64,000 nucleotides of DNA from Pokkaliibacter plantistimulans (GTDB taxonomy: Bacteria > Pseudomonadota > Gammaproteobacteria > Pseudomonadales > Balneatricaceae): assembly GCF_046844695.1 (NCBI RefSeq), contig NZ_CP177354.1, positions 5,022,001 to 5,086,000 of the forward strand. The letters run 5' to 3'. The notes under the pieces were generated by a model that had not been told where the DNA came from, ran no database searches, and saw only the letters and a list, made by a program, of their open reading frames with translations. Numbering within the stretch: the first letter of the stretch is position 1; each line of letters begins with the position of its first letter. Positions 48,993-58,501 of the stretch are shown one piece after another. The position numbers and the translations under genes are program-made.

Positions 48993-50285
48993 CTAGCTTA
49001 ACGTAAACAAGTGATGCTTTTTCTTACCCAACTTAACCAAGAAGTACCTTCCAAACAGTGCACGCTCGGCAGCAAACACGTTGGCAGCATTCATATTCTC
49101 TTCCATACCGATATCAACGCCATTGATACTTACCGCTCTGCGCTGCAAAGCATCCTTCACCTGCTTTCCGTTCGCTGCGATATCGGCATCAACAAACAGA
49201 GAGGTTAACGGCAGCTCCAACAGGTCATCAGATAGCACAGATGAAGGCAACCCGTCCTGCGACAGCTGCGCATAGTCCTGATCACTCAACTTGGACATAT
49301 CACCAGAGAATAGCGCGTGAGTAATACGCTCTGCAGCAGTAACGCCATCGACACCATGAACCAAGCGTGTCACCTCACGCGCCAGCACTGTCTGAGCCTC
49401 AGGCTTACCTTGCCGTTCTTTATCCGCATCTTCTAAAGCATCAATCTCCCTGACAGAAAGGAAAGTGAAGAACTTGAGGAATCGATACACATCGGCATCT
49501 GGCGTCTGTAACCAGAATTGATAGAAGGCATAGGGGGAGGTTTTCTTTGCATCCAGCCAAACTGCACCACCTTCGGTCTTACCAAATTTAGTTCCATCCG
49601 ACTTAGTGATCAGAGGCAGTGTCAGCCCGTACGCCTGGGTACCATTCATTCTGCGTGTCAGATCAATACCACCAGTGATATTCCCCCACTGATCGGAACC
49701 ACCGATCTGCAGGCTGCAGCCATACACTTTGTTCAACTGCTGAAAATCATAGGACTGCAGAATCTGATAGGTAAATTCTGTAAAAGAAATACCCGAGTCT
49801 TCTCGCTCAATGCGCTGACGCACTGACTCTTTGGCAATCATCTTATTTACAGTGAAGTGCTTACCTATATCTCGCAGAAAGGTAAGAACATCAACATTCG
49901 CAGTCCAATCATAATTATTGACCAGTATCGCACCGTCTTTGTCATTGAAGTCGATAAAACGACTAATCTGGGCCTTGAGGCTATTACTCCATTGCTGAAC
50001 AATTTCTGTGGAGTTCAGTTGGCGCTCTTGAGCTTTAAAACTGGGGTCGCCGATCATTCCAGTAGCCCCCCCCACCAGAGCGACAGGACGATGACCGTAC
50101 TGCTGGAATCGTTTAAGCATCAGCAAAGGCACAAGATGGCCAAGATGAAGACTGTCTGCGGTAGGATCAAAGCCGCAATATAGAACGCGCACGCCACTTG
50201 ATAGATGCTCTTCTAGCTCAGTCTCTGCCGTCATCTGAGCGATCAGTCCTCTGGCCTTTAGTTCTTGAATCAGCGCGTTACTCAT
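48993..50285 (-). CDS. tyrS: Tyrosyl-tRNA synthetase
   Basis: The 430-residue class I synthetase has the HIGH-type motif HLGH in CGFDPTADSLHLGHLVPL (about residue 45), Tyr-binding QGG/DQWGN segment (GGSDQWGNITGG) and the KMSKS-type KFGKTEGG (about 235). The C-terminal part from about 365 is an S4-like RNA-binding domain. It charges tRNA-Tyr. The gene sits directly upstream of the rRNA promoters on the same strand and is divergent from the M23 peptidase gene. Confidence 0.96.
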   Translation of the reverse strand: MSNALIQELKARGLIAQMTAETELEEHLSSGVRVLYCGFDPTADSLHLGHLVPLLMLKRFQQYGHRPVALVGGATGMIGDPSFKAQERQLNSTEIVQQWSNSLKAQISRFIDFNDKDGAILVNNYDWTANVDVLTFLRDIGKHFTVNKMIAKESVRQRIEREDSGISFTEFTYQILQSYDFQQLNKVYGCSLQIGGSDQWGNITGGIDLTRRMNGTQAYGLTLPLITKSDGTKFGKTEGGAVWLDAKKTSPYAFYQFWLQTPDADVYRFLKFFTFLSVREIDALEDADKERQGKPEAQTVLAREVTRLVHGVDGVTAAERITHALFSGDMSKLSDQDYAQLSQDGLPSSVLSDDLLELPLTSLFVDADIAANGKQVKDALQRRAVSINGVDIGMEENMNAANVFAAERALFGRYFLVKLGKKKHHLFTLS

Positions 50286-50506
50286 TGTCTCTCTATTCCT
50301 TAGTCACAGGGCTGCCTAGTTGTCAATTACAGCATTCTTGCTAGGCCGCGGATTCTAACCCTTTGCCCTGTCAAGGGGAAAGAAAACCATCATAAAAATG
50401 GTTCAACCTATATAACTTTGATGATATTTTTGTTCACAGTTTTTATACTGTCGCTTTTTTACATAGTCAGTTTTTTCAAGCATCACTTTACATGGGTATC
50501 TGAAGT

Positions 50507-52096
50507 ATGTTGGGACGCCTTCCCAAGTTGCACGTTGCAGCTATCTTTCTACTTGGCACAGTTGTCGGCGCTTTAATTTTTATTCCTTCAGAAAAGGTTT
50601 CTGCCACCCGCTCACCAGAAAGTGAGCAACGCTCACTGGCGTTGCGCCTGGAACTAACACCACCGAAACCTCCCTTGGTTAACTCCGACTCTGCAACTAA
50701 CCTGAGTTCACTTCCTTTAACCCCCATAGAAGGTGATGAATCAAACAAGCCAGTTATCAGCATGAGTCTGTTCAATCAACAGGATAGTAGCGACAGTCCC
50801 CCTGATGACAATAGTGATGGCGACAGCACTTCATCACTCGACACGCCGGAAGACTACTCTGATGATGCTAACGCCCTAGATGATGACACTCTGCAAAAGC
50901 AGATGCTCAGCAAAGAAGAGCAGGACGCCCTGGCATCCGAAGACACAGAAGAGCAGCAAGCAATAAAAGAGCACGATAAAGATGACTCTGTACCCAATGA
51001 CGGCTGGGTAAAGGTAACAGTAGAGTCTGGGGATAACCTTACGTCCGTATTTCAAAAAGCAGGATATAGTGTCGGCCAAGCCATTGAGGTCGATAACGCC
51101 TTCAAGAAAGAACGTCCTTTCCGCCGTATGCATCCGGGTGATGCTTTTGCATTCAAAGGGAAAGATGGCGAGATAGAACAGATCAAATATAAAGATGGTG
51201 CGTACAGTACATTAACCGTCTCAAAAACCGACAAAGGCTATGAATTAAGCGAAGACGTGCTGCCAACAGAGGTCAGACACAAGATGGTGTCCATGACCGT
51301 CAAGGACACGCTGTTCAATGCATCGAAGGCTGCAGGCATTCCTTATCGCCTCATTGCCAATATGTCTACCCTTTTCACAAACGATGTAGACTTCCGTACG
51401 GACGTACGTAAGGGCGACACCTTCACCCTCATTTATGAAGAAAAGTACATCAATGGAAAGCGGGTAGGCCTGGGTGACATTATTGCTGCGCGTTATACCA
51501 ACAAAGGCCAAGCTTATTATGCTATCCGCAACATGGACGATGATGACGGAGAAGCACAATATTTTGATCAGAATGGGGAGGGCAAACAGAAAGCCTTTGA
51601 TCGTAGCCCAGTAGCCGGGGCACGTATATCTTCCCCCTTCAGCCCTCGCCGCTACCACCCCAAACTCCATATCTGGCGTTCACATGAAGGCGTAGATCTG
51701 GCAGCCCCTTACGGCACCCCTATTCACGCCACAGGTTATGGGAAGGTTATTTTTGTTGGTCGCAAGGGCGGCTACGGCAATGTTGTAGTGCTGGCACACA
51801 GCAACAAGATCAGCACCCTTTATGCTCATATGAAAGGCTTTGCCCCTAATCTGTCCTTAGGAGACAAAGTAAAACGCGGCCAGGTTATTGGCTATATTGG
51901 CACCAGCGGTCTGTCTACCGGCCCACATGTGCATTACGAGGTGCGCCTTGGTGGTACTCACATGAACCCCATGACAGTTGCACTTCCGAAATCTGATAGC
52001 CTTACCGGCAAGGAAAAGGCTCGCTTCGCCGCTCGTGCCAGGCAGATAATTGCAGCCATGAATGGGAAGACATCACTACAAGTTGCACTGAAGTAA
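50507..52096 (+). CDS. M23-family murein DD-endopeptidase with OapA/LysM-like region
   Basis: The 529-residue protein has one N-terminal membrane anchor (about residues 8-26), a long acidic low-complexity linker (about 95-165, rich in Asp, Ser and Glu), an OapA/LysM-like domain (WVKVTVESGDNLTSVFQKAG, about 167-250) and a C-terminal LytM/M23 domain. The metal ligands are in HEGVDLAAPYGTPI (about 393) and HVHYEVRLGG. Such proteins (MepM type) cleave peptidoglycan crosslinks for wall growth. It is coupled to anmK by a one-base TAATG overlap, linking wall cleavage to recycling. Confidence 0.9.
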   Translation: MLGRLPKLHVAAIFLLGTVVGALIFIPSEKVSATRSPESEQRSLALRLELTPPKPPLVNSDSATNLSSLPLTPIEGDESNKPVISMSLFNQQDSSDSPPDDNSDGDSTSSLDTPEDYSDDANALDDDTLQKQMLSKEEQDALASEDTEEQQAIKEHDKDDSVPNDGWVKVTVESGDNLTSVFQKAGYSVGQAIEVDNAFKKERPFRRMHPGDAFAFKGKDGEIEQIKYKDGAYSTLTVSKTDKGYELSEDVLPTEVRHKMVSMTVKDTLFNASKAAGIPYRLIANMSTLFTNDVDFRTDVRKGDTFTLIYEEKYINGKRVGLGDIIAARYTNKGQAYYAIRNMDDDDGEAQYFDQNGEGKQKAFDRSPVAGARISSPFSPRRYHPKLHIWRSHEGVDLAAPYGTPIHATGYGKVIFVGRKGGYGNVVVLAHSNKISTLYAHMKGFAPNLSLGDKVKRGQVIGYIGTSGLSTGPHVHYEVRLGGTHMNPMTVALPKSDSLTGKEKARFAARARQIIAAMNGKTSLQVALK

Positions 52097-53214
52097 TGGG
52101 CGACAACAACACACCACTACTTTTCATTGGAGTCATGTCCGGGACCAGCATGGATGGCGTTGACGCCGTGCTGGTCGACTTTGCAACTACACCACTTCGC
52201 ACTATTGCCTTTAACCACCTCCCTTATCCTGAAGAGTTGAGAGCTGACGTTCTATCACTCTGCCAACCTGATGACGATGAAATCAACCGCCTCGGTCAAC
52301 TAGATGTGCAGCTTGCGCGTTTATATGCAGATTGTGTAAATGAACTTATCTCTTCGGCTGGTGTGGAAAGACATCAGATCCACGCCATTGGCTGCCACGG
52401 ACAAACCATAAGGCATCAACCCAATCCTCCTCATGCGTTTACGCTGCAGATAGGTGATCCCAACACCCTGGCAGAGCTTACAGGAATATCTGTTGTAAGT
52501 GACTTTCGCCGCCGAGATATAGCTGCAGGCGGGCAAGGTGCACCGTTGGTACCAGCGTTTCATCACCACCTTTTCCATGTTGATGACAAAGTAAGATGTG
52601 TGGTCAATATTGGCGGTATCGCCAACATCACTCTCTTACAACAACGAGACATAGTCGGCTTTGATACAGGACCAGGTAACGTACTGATGGACTACTGGTG
52701 CAATAGGCACCAGCAACAACGCTATGACAAAGACGGTGATTGGGCAGCCAGTGCAGAGCCAGACGAGCAATTGTTAGCAACCATGCTACAGACGCCCTAC
52801 TTTGCCATGGCCGCCCCCAAAAGCACGGGCAGAGAACTCTTCAATGCAGGCTGGTTGATGGAGCAACTCTCAGATTATGGGCATCTCGATACAGCAATAG
52901 TACAAAGTACACTCTGCAGTTTGACGGCCATTAGTATAAGCCAGGCAATCAATGCTTATGCAAACACCCATAATGGAGAACTGTACATTTGTGGTGGGGG
53001 CGCCTTTAACTCTGAGCTGTTGAAGCGCCTGGCACAGAGCTTGCCCGGATGGCACGTTGCTACAACAGATGAGATTGGCCTGGCACCTCAGTGGGTAGAA
53101 GCCACTGCCTTTGCCTGGCTGGCAAAGCAGCGCGTGAATGGAAAAACGGGAAACTTTCCAGCCGTTACAGGAGCACTTGCACCACGAGTTCTGGGTGCCA
53201 TTTATCCGCCCTGA
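52096..53214 (+). CDS. anmK: Anhydro-N-acetylmuramic acid kinase
   Basis: AnmK phosphorylates and opens 1,6-anhydro-MurNAc during peptidoglycan recycling. The 372-residue protein has the N-terminal phosphate-binding motif GVMSGTSMDGVDAVL, HGQTIRH, NIGGIANIT, GFDTGPGN and the later LYICGGGAFN segment, all family hallmarks. Its length matches E. coli AnmK. It is cotranscribed with the M23 endopeptidase and ends before a bidirectional terminator. Confidence 0.95.
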   Translation: MGDNNTPLLFIGVMSGTSMDGVDAVLVDFATTPLRTIAFNHLPYPEELRADVLSLCQPDDDEINRLGQLDVQLARLYADCVNELISSAGVERHQIHAIGCHGQTIRHQPNPPHAFTLQIGDPNTLAELTGISVVSDFRRRDIAAGGQGAPLVPAFHHHLFHVDDKVRCVVNIGGIANITLLQQRDIVGFDTGPGNVLMDYWCNRHQQQRYDKDGDWAASAEPDEQLLATMLQTPYFAMAAPKSTGRELFNAGWLMEQLSDYGHLDTAIVQSTLCSLTAISISQAINAYANTHNGELYICGGGAFNSELLKRLAQSLPGWHVATTDEIGLAPQWVEATAFAWLAKQRVNGKTGNFPAVTGALAPRVLGAIYPP

Positions 53215-53228
53215 CACCACGTCATGAG

Positions 53229-53269
53229 ATTAAAAAATCCCATCCAACTCGAGCTGGATAGGATTTTTA
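53229..53269. terminator. Bidirectional terminator, anmK / erpA
   Basis: A long stem AAAAAATCC-CATCCA / TGGAT-AGGATTTTT with an internal ACTCGAGC loop and T/A runs on both sides, between convergent genes. Confidence 0.85.
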
Positions 53270-53324
53270 TCATGCATCTGGCGCGGTTGTTCACACACGA
53301 GCCAATTTCATTGGCCCAGAAACG

Positions 53325-53672
53325 TCAGATACTGAAGCTTGAACCACATCCACATGTAGTGGACGCATTCGGATTATTGACACTGAACTGCGAGCCCTGC
53401 AGCCCCTCTTTATAGTCAACCGTCGCACCCGATAGATACTGAAAGCTGAGTGGATCAACCACCATTGTCACCCCATCACGTTCCACGATGGTATCGTCTT
53501 CGGCTACAGCCTCATCGAACGTGAATCCGTAGGAAAAACCAGAACATCCGCCGCCTGTTACGAAAACACGAAGCTTCAGGTTAGGGTTTTCCTCTTCTTC
53601 AATGAGGCTTCTGACCTTGCGTGTCGCATTTTCAGTGATACTGATGGGCGCATCCAGAGCTTCTTCAAACAT
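53325..53672 (-). CDS. erpA: Iron-sulfur cluster insertion protein ErpA
   Basis: The 115-residue A-type carrier has the three conserved Cys residues: one in VTGGGCSGFSYG (about 43) and the C-terminal CGCGSSF pair (about 107 and 109). It delivers Fe-S clusters to apoproteins such as those of isoprenoid synthesis. Start ATG at 53672 gives the usual length. The position next to anmK matches the order known in Pseudomonas. Confidence 0.94.
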   Translation of the reverse strand: MFEEALDAPISITENATRKVRSLIEEEENPNLKLRVFVTGGGCSGFSYGFTFDEAVAEDDTIVERDGVTMVVDPLSFQYLSGATVDYKEGLQGSQFSVNNPNASTTCGCGSSFSI

Positions 53673-54099
53673 GCACCAGGCACTCCATATAAAACCAAGT
53701 AATTAAGTAGGGTATTACTTTACTATAATCCCTCTCCGACGCACAGCTCGGCTTTGGGATAAAGTTATTTCATAACAGAACAAATGCTGGCTCAAAACAA
53801 AACGGCACCGCAATAGCAATGCCAAGCTTCCGCACTGCCCATCTGCTCAATCAAGCTGAGTACAACCCCAGCCCACGTCGTTGAAGATTGTATGCTAGCC
53901 AATAACCTTGTTTTGCAGCGCAAGCACAAGAAAGTTCTACAACGATTCTGTCAGTTAAGCCTAAAATACCCGCCTCACCCGTAATGGTATTTCCAGCCCG
54001 CTCAACCATGAACCATGCCAATCATAAGGGTCTGATAATCAAGAAAAAAGACGTCTGCATGGATCAGGAGCGCTCTCCCATCAAAAAAATGGGCCTTAC
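53673..54099. other. Intergenic region erpA / CLC channel
   Basis: A 427-nt stretch between divergent genes. A TATAAT occurs near 53724 in the plus direction with no clear -35. No gene, riboswitch or repeat was recognised, but there is room for a small RNA or an elaborate control region. Confidence 0.45.
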
Positions 54100-55833
54100 A
54101 TGCTGAAGGATGTCTTTACCCTTAACCACTTCCGTGGCCGCCTGGCACACACAGGCGCCCTTCCACAGTTAGCACTGCTTGGCTTGCTCTCTGGTTTGGC
54201 TACCGGATTTGTGATGGTCATTTTCCGCTTTGCCATTGAACTTCCATTAGAGTGGTTACTGGGTGACCCTGAAGCGTTTGAGCAACTCCCCTGGTTATTA
54301 AGAGGCCTGTTCCCTCTACTGGGAGCTGGCGTTATTGCACTTATCCTTCTCCCCTTCCCCCCTTCTCGCCGACGGGTAGGCGTAGTTTACGTGCTCGAGC
54401 GTCTTAACTTCCATCAAGGTTATCTGCATGGCCGAAATGCCATCATCCAGTTCATCACCGGCTCCATTGCAATTATTTCAGGTATGCCCGGGGGCCGAGA
54501 GGGTCCCGCGGTCCATCTGGGTGCGGCCATCTGCAGCCAGTTGGGACAGCGCATAAAAGTGCCCAACAACACCATGCGACTGATGGTCGGTTGTGGTGTG
54601 GCTGCCGCCATATCTGCCTCGTTCAATACTCCTCTAGCGGGCGTACTATTCGCGATGGAAGTGGTGCTGATGGAATATACCGTCAACGGTTTTCTACCGG
54701 TGATGATTGCATCGGTCACTGCAGCAGTGATGAATTACTTACTCTTCAGCAGTGATGTCGCCTTTATAGTGCCTGAGCTCCAGTACCGGTCTTTGACTGA
54801 ACTCCCCTTCATCATGCTGCTGGGCGTCGTACTGGGAGCACTGGCTGCCGCCTTTTGCAAGATCGTTACCCTATGCCAGCACTTACATCACTGGCCTCTC
54901 AGCGCACGCCTTTTCTGTGCGGGAGCAGTAGCAGGTATCGCGGGTATCGTTGCTCCTCAGGTGATGGGGATTGGTTACGATACGATCAGCGATATTCTGC
55001 AGCCCCATTTATTACTTTCCACCCTGCTGATCATCACCGTTGTCAAGCTGGTGGCTACAGCATTCTGTTTTGGCATGGGCATGCCGATGGGCTGTATTGG
55101 TCCCATTCTGTTTGTGGGGGCAGCAGCGGGTGGAGCCTTGGGCGTTATCGCCAACGTTGGTAGCCATCAACCAGTAGGTGCGATCGGTTTCTATGCGATG
55201 CTTGGTATGGGATCAATGATGGGTGCAACACTACAGGCACCGCTGGCTGCGCTAACTGCACTGCTGGAGCTGACTCACAACTCCAATATCATCTTTCCCG
55301 GTATGCTGGCTATCGTCGTAGCCAATCTGACCTGCACCTATGTCTTCAAACAGAAGTCGCTGTTCTGGTCACTGCTCCTGTCGTCCAATCAGGCCCAGCG
55401 CCAAACGCCGGTATCACAGGCACTCAGTCGAGAAAGCGTCGCTGCGATTATGCGCCGTGGCGTACCACTGTATCCTTACAAGGTGCCGCCAGAGCTGGCT
55501 CACAGCATGCTGGATCACAACGGTCCCTGGTATCTGATCAGTCGAGACGATGTACCCGTCTGCCTGCTCGCTACCAACGACCTACGCGCTTTTGTTCTGG
55601 CGGAACATGCCCCTACCCAGGAAGAAGATACGATTAACCTGCTTGCCATTCCCGCCATCCGTAAGGACGTCAAGGCCATCGCTATTCAGTCAACACTCAA
55701 AGAAGCCATGGACCTTTTCAATCAGAGCGGTGCGGAAGCTCTCTACGTTACGGGCTGGAACGGTAATATTGTTGGCGCTTTCACTCGTGACGATCTGACC
55801 AGCTATATGAACAATCAGCAGACTCTTTTATGA
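54100..55833 (+). CDS. CLC-family chloride channel/antiporter with C-terminal CBS pair
   Basis: The 577-residue protein has the CLC selectivity motifs: GMPGGREGPAVHLGA with the gating Glu (about residue 133), ASFNTPLAGVLFAMEV and GMPMGCIGPILFVGAAAGG. After the membrane core a C-terminal CBS-pair region (about 440-577, with MRRGVPLYPYKVPPEL and LKEAMDLFNQSGAEALYV) may bind nucleotides. It moves chloride, probably as a Cl-/H+ exchanger. The first motif reads GMPGG rather than GSGIP, a common variant among CBS-containing bacterial members. It overlaps thiE by 4 nt. Confidence 0.9.
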   Translation: MLKDVFTLNHFRGRLAHTGALPQLALLGLLSGLATGFVMVIFRFAIELPLEWLLGDPEAFEQLPWLLRGLFPLLGAGVIALILLPFPPSRRRVGVVYVLERLNFHQGYLHGRNAIIQFITGSIAIISGMPGGREGPAVHLGAAICSQLGQRIKVPNNTMRLMVGCGVAAAISASFNTPLAGVLFAMEVVLMEYTVNGFLPVMIASVTAAVMNYLLFSSDVAFIVPELQYRSLTELPFIMLLGVVLGALAAAFCKIVTLCQHLHHWPLSARLFCAGAVAGIAGIVAPQVMGIGYDTISDILQPHLLLSTLLIITVVKLVATAFCFGMGMPMGCIGPILFVGAAAGGALGVIANVGSHQPVGAIGFYAMLGMGSMMGATLQAPLAALTALLELTHNSNIIFPGMLAIVVANLTCTYVFKQKSLFWSLLLSSNQAQRQTPVSQALSRESVAAIMRRGVPLYPYKVPPELAHSMLDHNGPWYLISRDDVPVCLLATNDLRAFVLAEHAPTQEEDTINLLAIPAIRKDVKAIAIQSTLKEAMDLFNQSGAEALYVTGWNGNIVGAFTRDDLTSYMNNQQTLL

Positions 55834-56477
55834 CTTTCTCACTTACCCAAGGCGGCCTGTACGCCATCACCGATAGCCGCTGTCTGTCTGGCACAAGTCT
55901 GGAACAGGAAGTCGAGGATGCGCTGCAGGGCGGCTGCACACTTATCCAGTATCGAGACAAAAGCAGTGATCATGCAAAACGCAGCCAGCAGGCACAGGCC
56001 CTACTGAAACTCTGCCACAGTGTCGGTGCCTGTCTGCTGATCAATGACGACTGGCGTCTGGCTGCAGACATCGGCGCTCATGGAGTTCATTTGGGTCAGC
56101 AGGATGAGCAGCTGGAAATCGCTCGACGGGAATTGGGCAATCAAGCCATCATCGGTATCACCTGCCACGATCAGCTGTCACTTGCCGTTGAAGCACAACA
56201 GCAGGGGGCAGATTACGTCGCCTTTGGCGCATTCTACCCCTCCAGCAGCAAACCCAACGCCAGGCCTGCACCTCTGTCACTCCTAAACAAGGCTCAGCAG
56301 TCATTGCAGTTACCTGTGGTCGCTATCGGCGGCATTACACTTCAACGCGCCCCGGAACTGTGGCAGCAGGGAGCAGACTGGCTAGCCGTAATCAACGATA
56401 TTTTTGCCAGACAGAATATCGCCGAGCATTGCCGCTCCTATCTGGCCTGCCGGCAACCATTGCGTGATCAGCGATGA
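55830..56477 (+). CDS. thiE: Thiamine-phosphate synthase
   Basis: ThiE joins HMP-PP and thiazole phosphate to make thiamine monophosphate. The 215-residue TIM barrel shows LIQYRDKSS (about residue 35), LINDDWRLAADIGAHGVHLGQ, GITCHD, YVAFGAFYPSSSKPN and VAIGGITL motifs. ATGA overlap with the CLC gene implies coupled translation. No TPP riboswitch is seen upstream. Confidence 0.93.
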   Translation: MTFSLTQGGLYAITDSRCLSGTSLEQEVEDALQGGCTLIQYRDKSSDHAKRSQQAQALLKLCHSVGACLLINDDWRLAADIGAHGVHLGQQDEQLEIARRELGNQAIIGITCHDQLSLAVEAQQQGADYVAFGAFYPSSSKPNARPAPLSLLNKAQQSLQLPVVAIGGITLQRAPELWQQGADWLAVINDIFARQNIAEHCRSYLACRQPLRDQR

Positions 56478-56630
56478 CGGGATTAACACCACTCAGGTTG
56501 AAATCAGTAAATCAAACAATACTAGTGGTGCAGCGATCTGCTAACCGGCATTGTCCAACCCTGTAGCCCAATGTCCGGAGCCACTACACAGCGTGCTCAT
56601 TCTTCTACTATCTGACGAGAAACACTCCCA

Positions 56631-57911
56631 ATGAACCGATCAGAAAGCCTGTTCAACGAAGCTCAACGTTATATCCCCGGCGGCGTAAACTCGCCCGTGC
56701 GTGCATTCAAGGCCGTCGGCGGCACACCGGTTTTCTTCAAAAAAGCCCAGGGCGCCTATCTGTACGATGTCGATGATAAGGCCTACGTGGATTATGTAGG
56801 TTCCTGGGGTCCGATGTTGCTGGGTCATAACCATCCGGACATCCTCGCAGCCGTCAAGGAAAGCATCGAACTGGGCCTGAGCTTCGGCGCCCCCACTGCT
56901 ATTGAAGTGGAGATGGCACGTAAGGTATGTGAGCTCGTCCCTTCAATGGAGATGGTACGCATGGTCAACTCCGGTACCGAAGCAACCATGAGCGCGATCC
57001 GTCTCGCTCGCGGCTTTACGGGCCGGGACAAGATCGTCAAGTTTGAAGGCTGCTATCATGGCCACTCCGACTCGCTTCTGGTCAAAGCGGGCTCCGGCGC
57101 ACTGACACTGGGAATTCCTAACTCGCCCGGCGTGCCCGCCGCCCTCGCGGAGCACACCATTACGCTCAATTACAACGATATGGATTCTGTACATCAGGCC
57201 TTCAGCGAGGTCGGTGAACAGATCGCCTGCATTATTGTCGAGCCCGTCGCTGGCAACATGAACTGCATCCCACCCGTTCCCGGCTTTCTGGAAGGCCTGC
57301 GTAGCGTCTGTGACCAATACGGCAGCCTCTTAATCTTCGACGAAGTCATGACAGGCTTCCGTGTCGCTCTGGGCGGTGCTCAGCAGCACTACAACATCCA
57401 ACCCGACCTGACCACGTTAGGTAAAATTATTGGCGGCGGCATGCCTGTGGGTGCTTTTGGTGGTCGACGCGAAGTAATGCAGCATATTGCCCCCCTTGGC
57501 CCGGTATATCAGGCAGGCACACTGTCGGGTAATCCCATCGCCATGAGCGCTGGACTCGCCATGCTCAATGCATTAAGTGCTCCAGGCATACATGAGCAGA
57601 TCACCGCGAAAACCGCCTATCTGACGGCAGGTCTGCGCGAACGGGCCAGTGCTGCTGGTGTAGCCTTTCTGACCAATGAAGTCGGTGGCATGTTCGGTCT
57701 GTTCTTTACTGAGCAGCAGCAGGTCAATCGCTACAGCGAGGTGATGGCCTGTGATAAAGAGCGCTTCAACCACTTCTTCCATGGCATGCTGAATGAAGGC
57801 GTGTATCTGGCCCCTGCGTTCTATGAAGCTTGCTTCATGTCGCTGGCTCATGATGACCAGGCTCTGCAACATACTCTGGATGCTGCTGAGCGAGTCATGG
57901 CTAAGCTATGA
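56631..57911 (+). CDS. hemL: Glutamate-1-semialdehyde 2,1-aminomutase
   Basis: HemL makes 5-aminolevulinate for haem synthesis. The 426-residue PLP enzyme has exactly the usual length, with NSGTEATMSAIRLARG (about residue 120), LIFDEVMTGFRV and the PLP Lys in TTLGKIIGGGMPVGAFGG (about 265). It overlaps the next gene by 4 nt (ATGA). The thiE-hemL order is also found in Pseudomonas. Confidence 0.96.
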   Translation: MNRSESLFNEAQRYIPGGVNSPVRAFKAVGGTPVFFKKAQGAYLYDVDDKAYVDYVGSWGPMLLGHNHPDILAAVKESIELGLSFGAPTAIEVEMARKVCELVPSMEMVRMVNSGTEATMSAIRLARGFTGRDKIVKFEGCYHGHSDSLLVKAGSGALTLGIPNSPGVPAALAEHTITLNYNDMDSVHQAFSEVGEQIACIIVEPVAGNMNCIPPVPGFLEGLRSVCDQYGSLLIFDEVMTGFRVALGGAQQHYNIQPDLTTLGKIIGGGMPVGAFGGRREVMQHIAPLGPVYQAGTLSGNPIAMSAGLAMLNALSAPGIHEQITAKTAYLTAGLRERASAAGVAFLTNEVGGMFGLFFTEQQQVNRYSEVMACDKERFNHFFHGMLNEGVYLAPAFYEACFMSLAHDDQALQHTLDAAERVMAKL

Positions 57912-58501
57912 CGGCGGTGATTGCTATCAATGTGCTGATTGCAGCGGTAGCCGTGACGATGCTGATCGGATTGAAGCATCGTCAGACTTCATCAGTACAC
58001 CCCACTATCTCCGCCCTGATGCTGGGTTATCTGGCGGTTGTGGCGCAAGGACTGGTCGAATGGCTGTTACCTGATGCAAAGGATGCACTGCACCTCAGCC
58101 GCAATCTGGTGAATTTTGTCGCGGTAAGTTTTATAGGCTTTGGCGTACTCAGCCTCACCCTGACCAACCCATGGGCGAAAGCGATTTGGGGTAAAGGGCT
58201 GCTCGGGCTGATGGCCTGCTTTGAACTGTTCCGTCGTTTTGACTGGGCACTGCAGTGGCAGACCATACTATGGGTAATTACGGCGGGGGCGCTGTTACTG
58301 CTCGCCTGGAAAAGCAGAGGGATGGCCAAAGCTATCCCTCTGTGCAACTTACTCACTGGTCTGGAGTTACTCTCCACCCCGGAAGTGGGCTTACTCCACA
58401 ACACCTGGGGGCTGACCAGCTTTCTGCTGTTAAGTAGCGTAGCGGCCGGCCGCCTGCTGCTGGTACGACAGCTACCAGCTACTGAGCCAGACGTGCTCTG
58501 A
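57908..58501 (+). CDS. Polytopic membrane protein of unknown function
   Basis: I do not recognise a family. The 197-residue protein is predicted to have about six transmembrane helices (for example VIAINVLIAAVAVTMLIGL, LNLVNFVAVSFIGFGVLSL-like and AIWGKGLLGLMACFELFRR). There is no signal for enzymatic function. Its ATG lies in the hemL stop (ATGA), so it is cotranslated with hemL, and its 3' end overlaps the convergent lipoprotein gene by 23 nt. Confidence 0.75.
   Translation: MTAVIAINVLIAAVAVTMLIGLKHRQTSSVHPTISALMLGYLAVVAQGLVEWLLPDAKDALHLSRNLVNFVAVSFIGFGVLSLTLTNPWAKAIWGKGLLGLMACFELFRRFDWALQWQTILWVITAGALLLLAWKSRGMAKAIPLCNLLTGLELLSTPEVGLLHNTWGLTSFLLLSSVAAGRLLLVRQLPATEPDVL

Noticed and set aside
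55700..55830. A TPP riboswitch before thiE
   Set aside because: thiE overlaps the CLC gene by 4 nt, so there is no leader, and no THI-box sequence was seen.
56484..56575. Terminator hairpin between thiE and hemL
   Set aside because: CACCACT and AGTGGTG can pair, but the loop is over 30 nt and no T-run follows.
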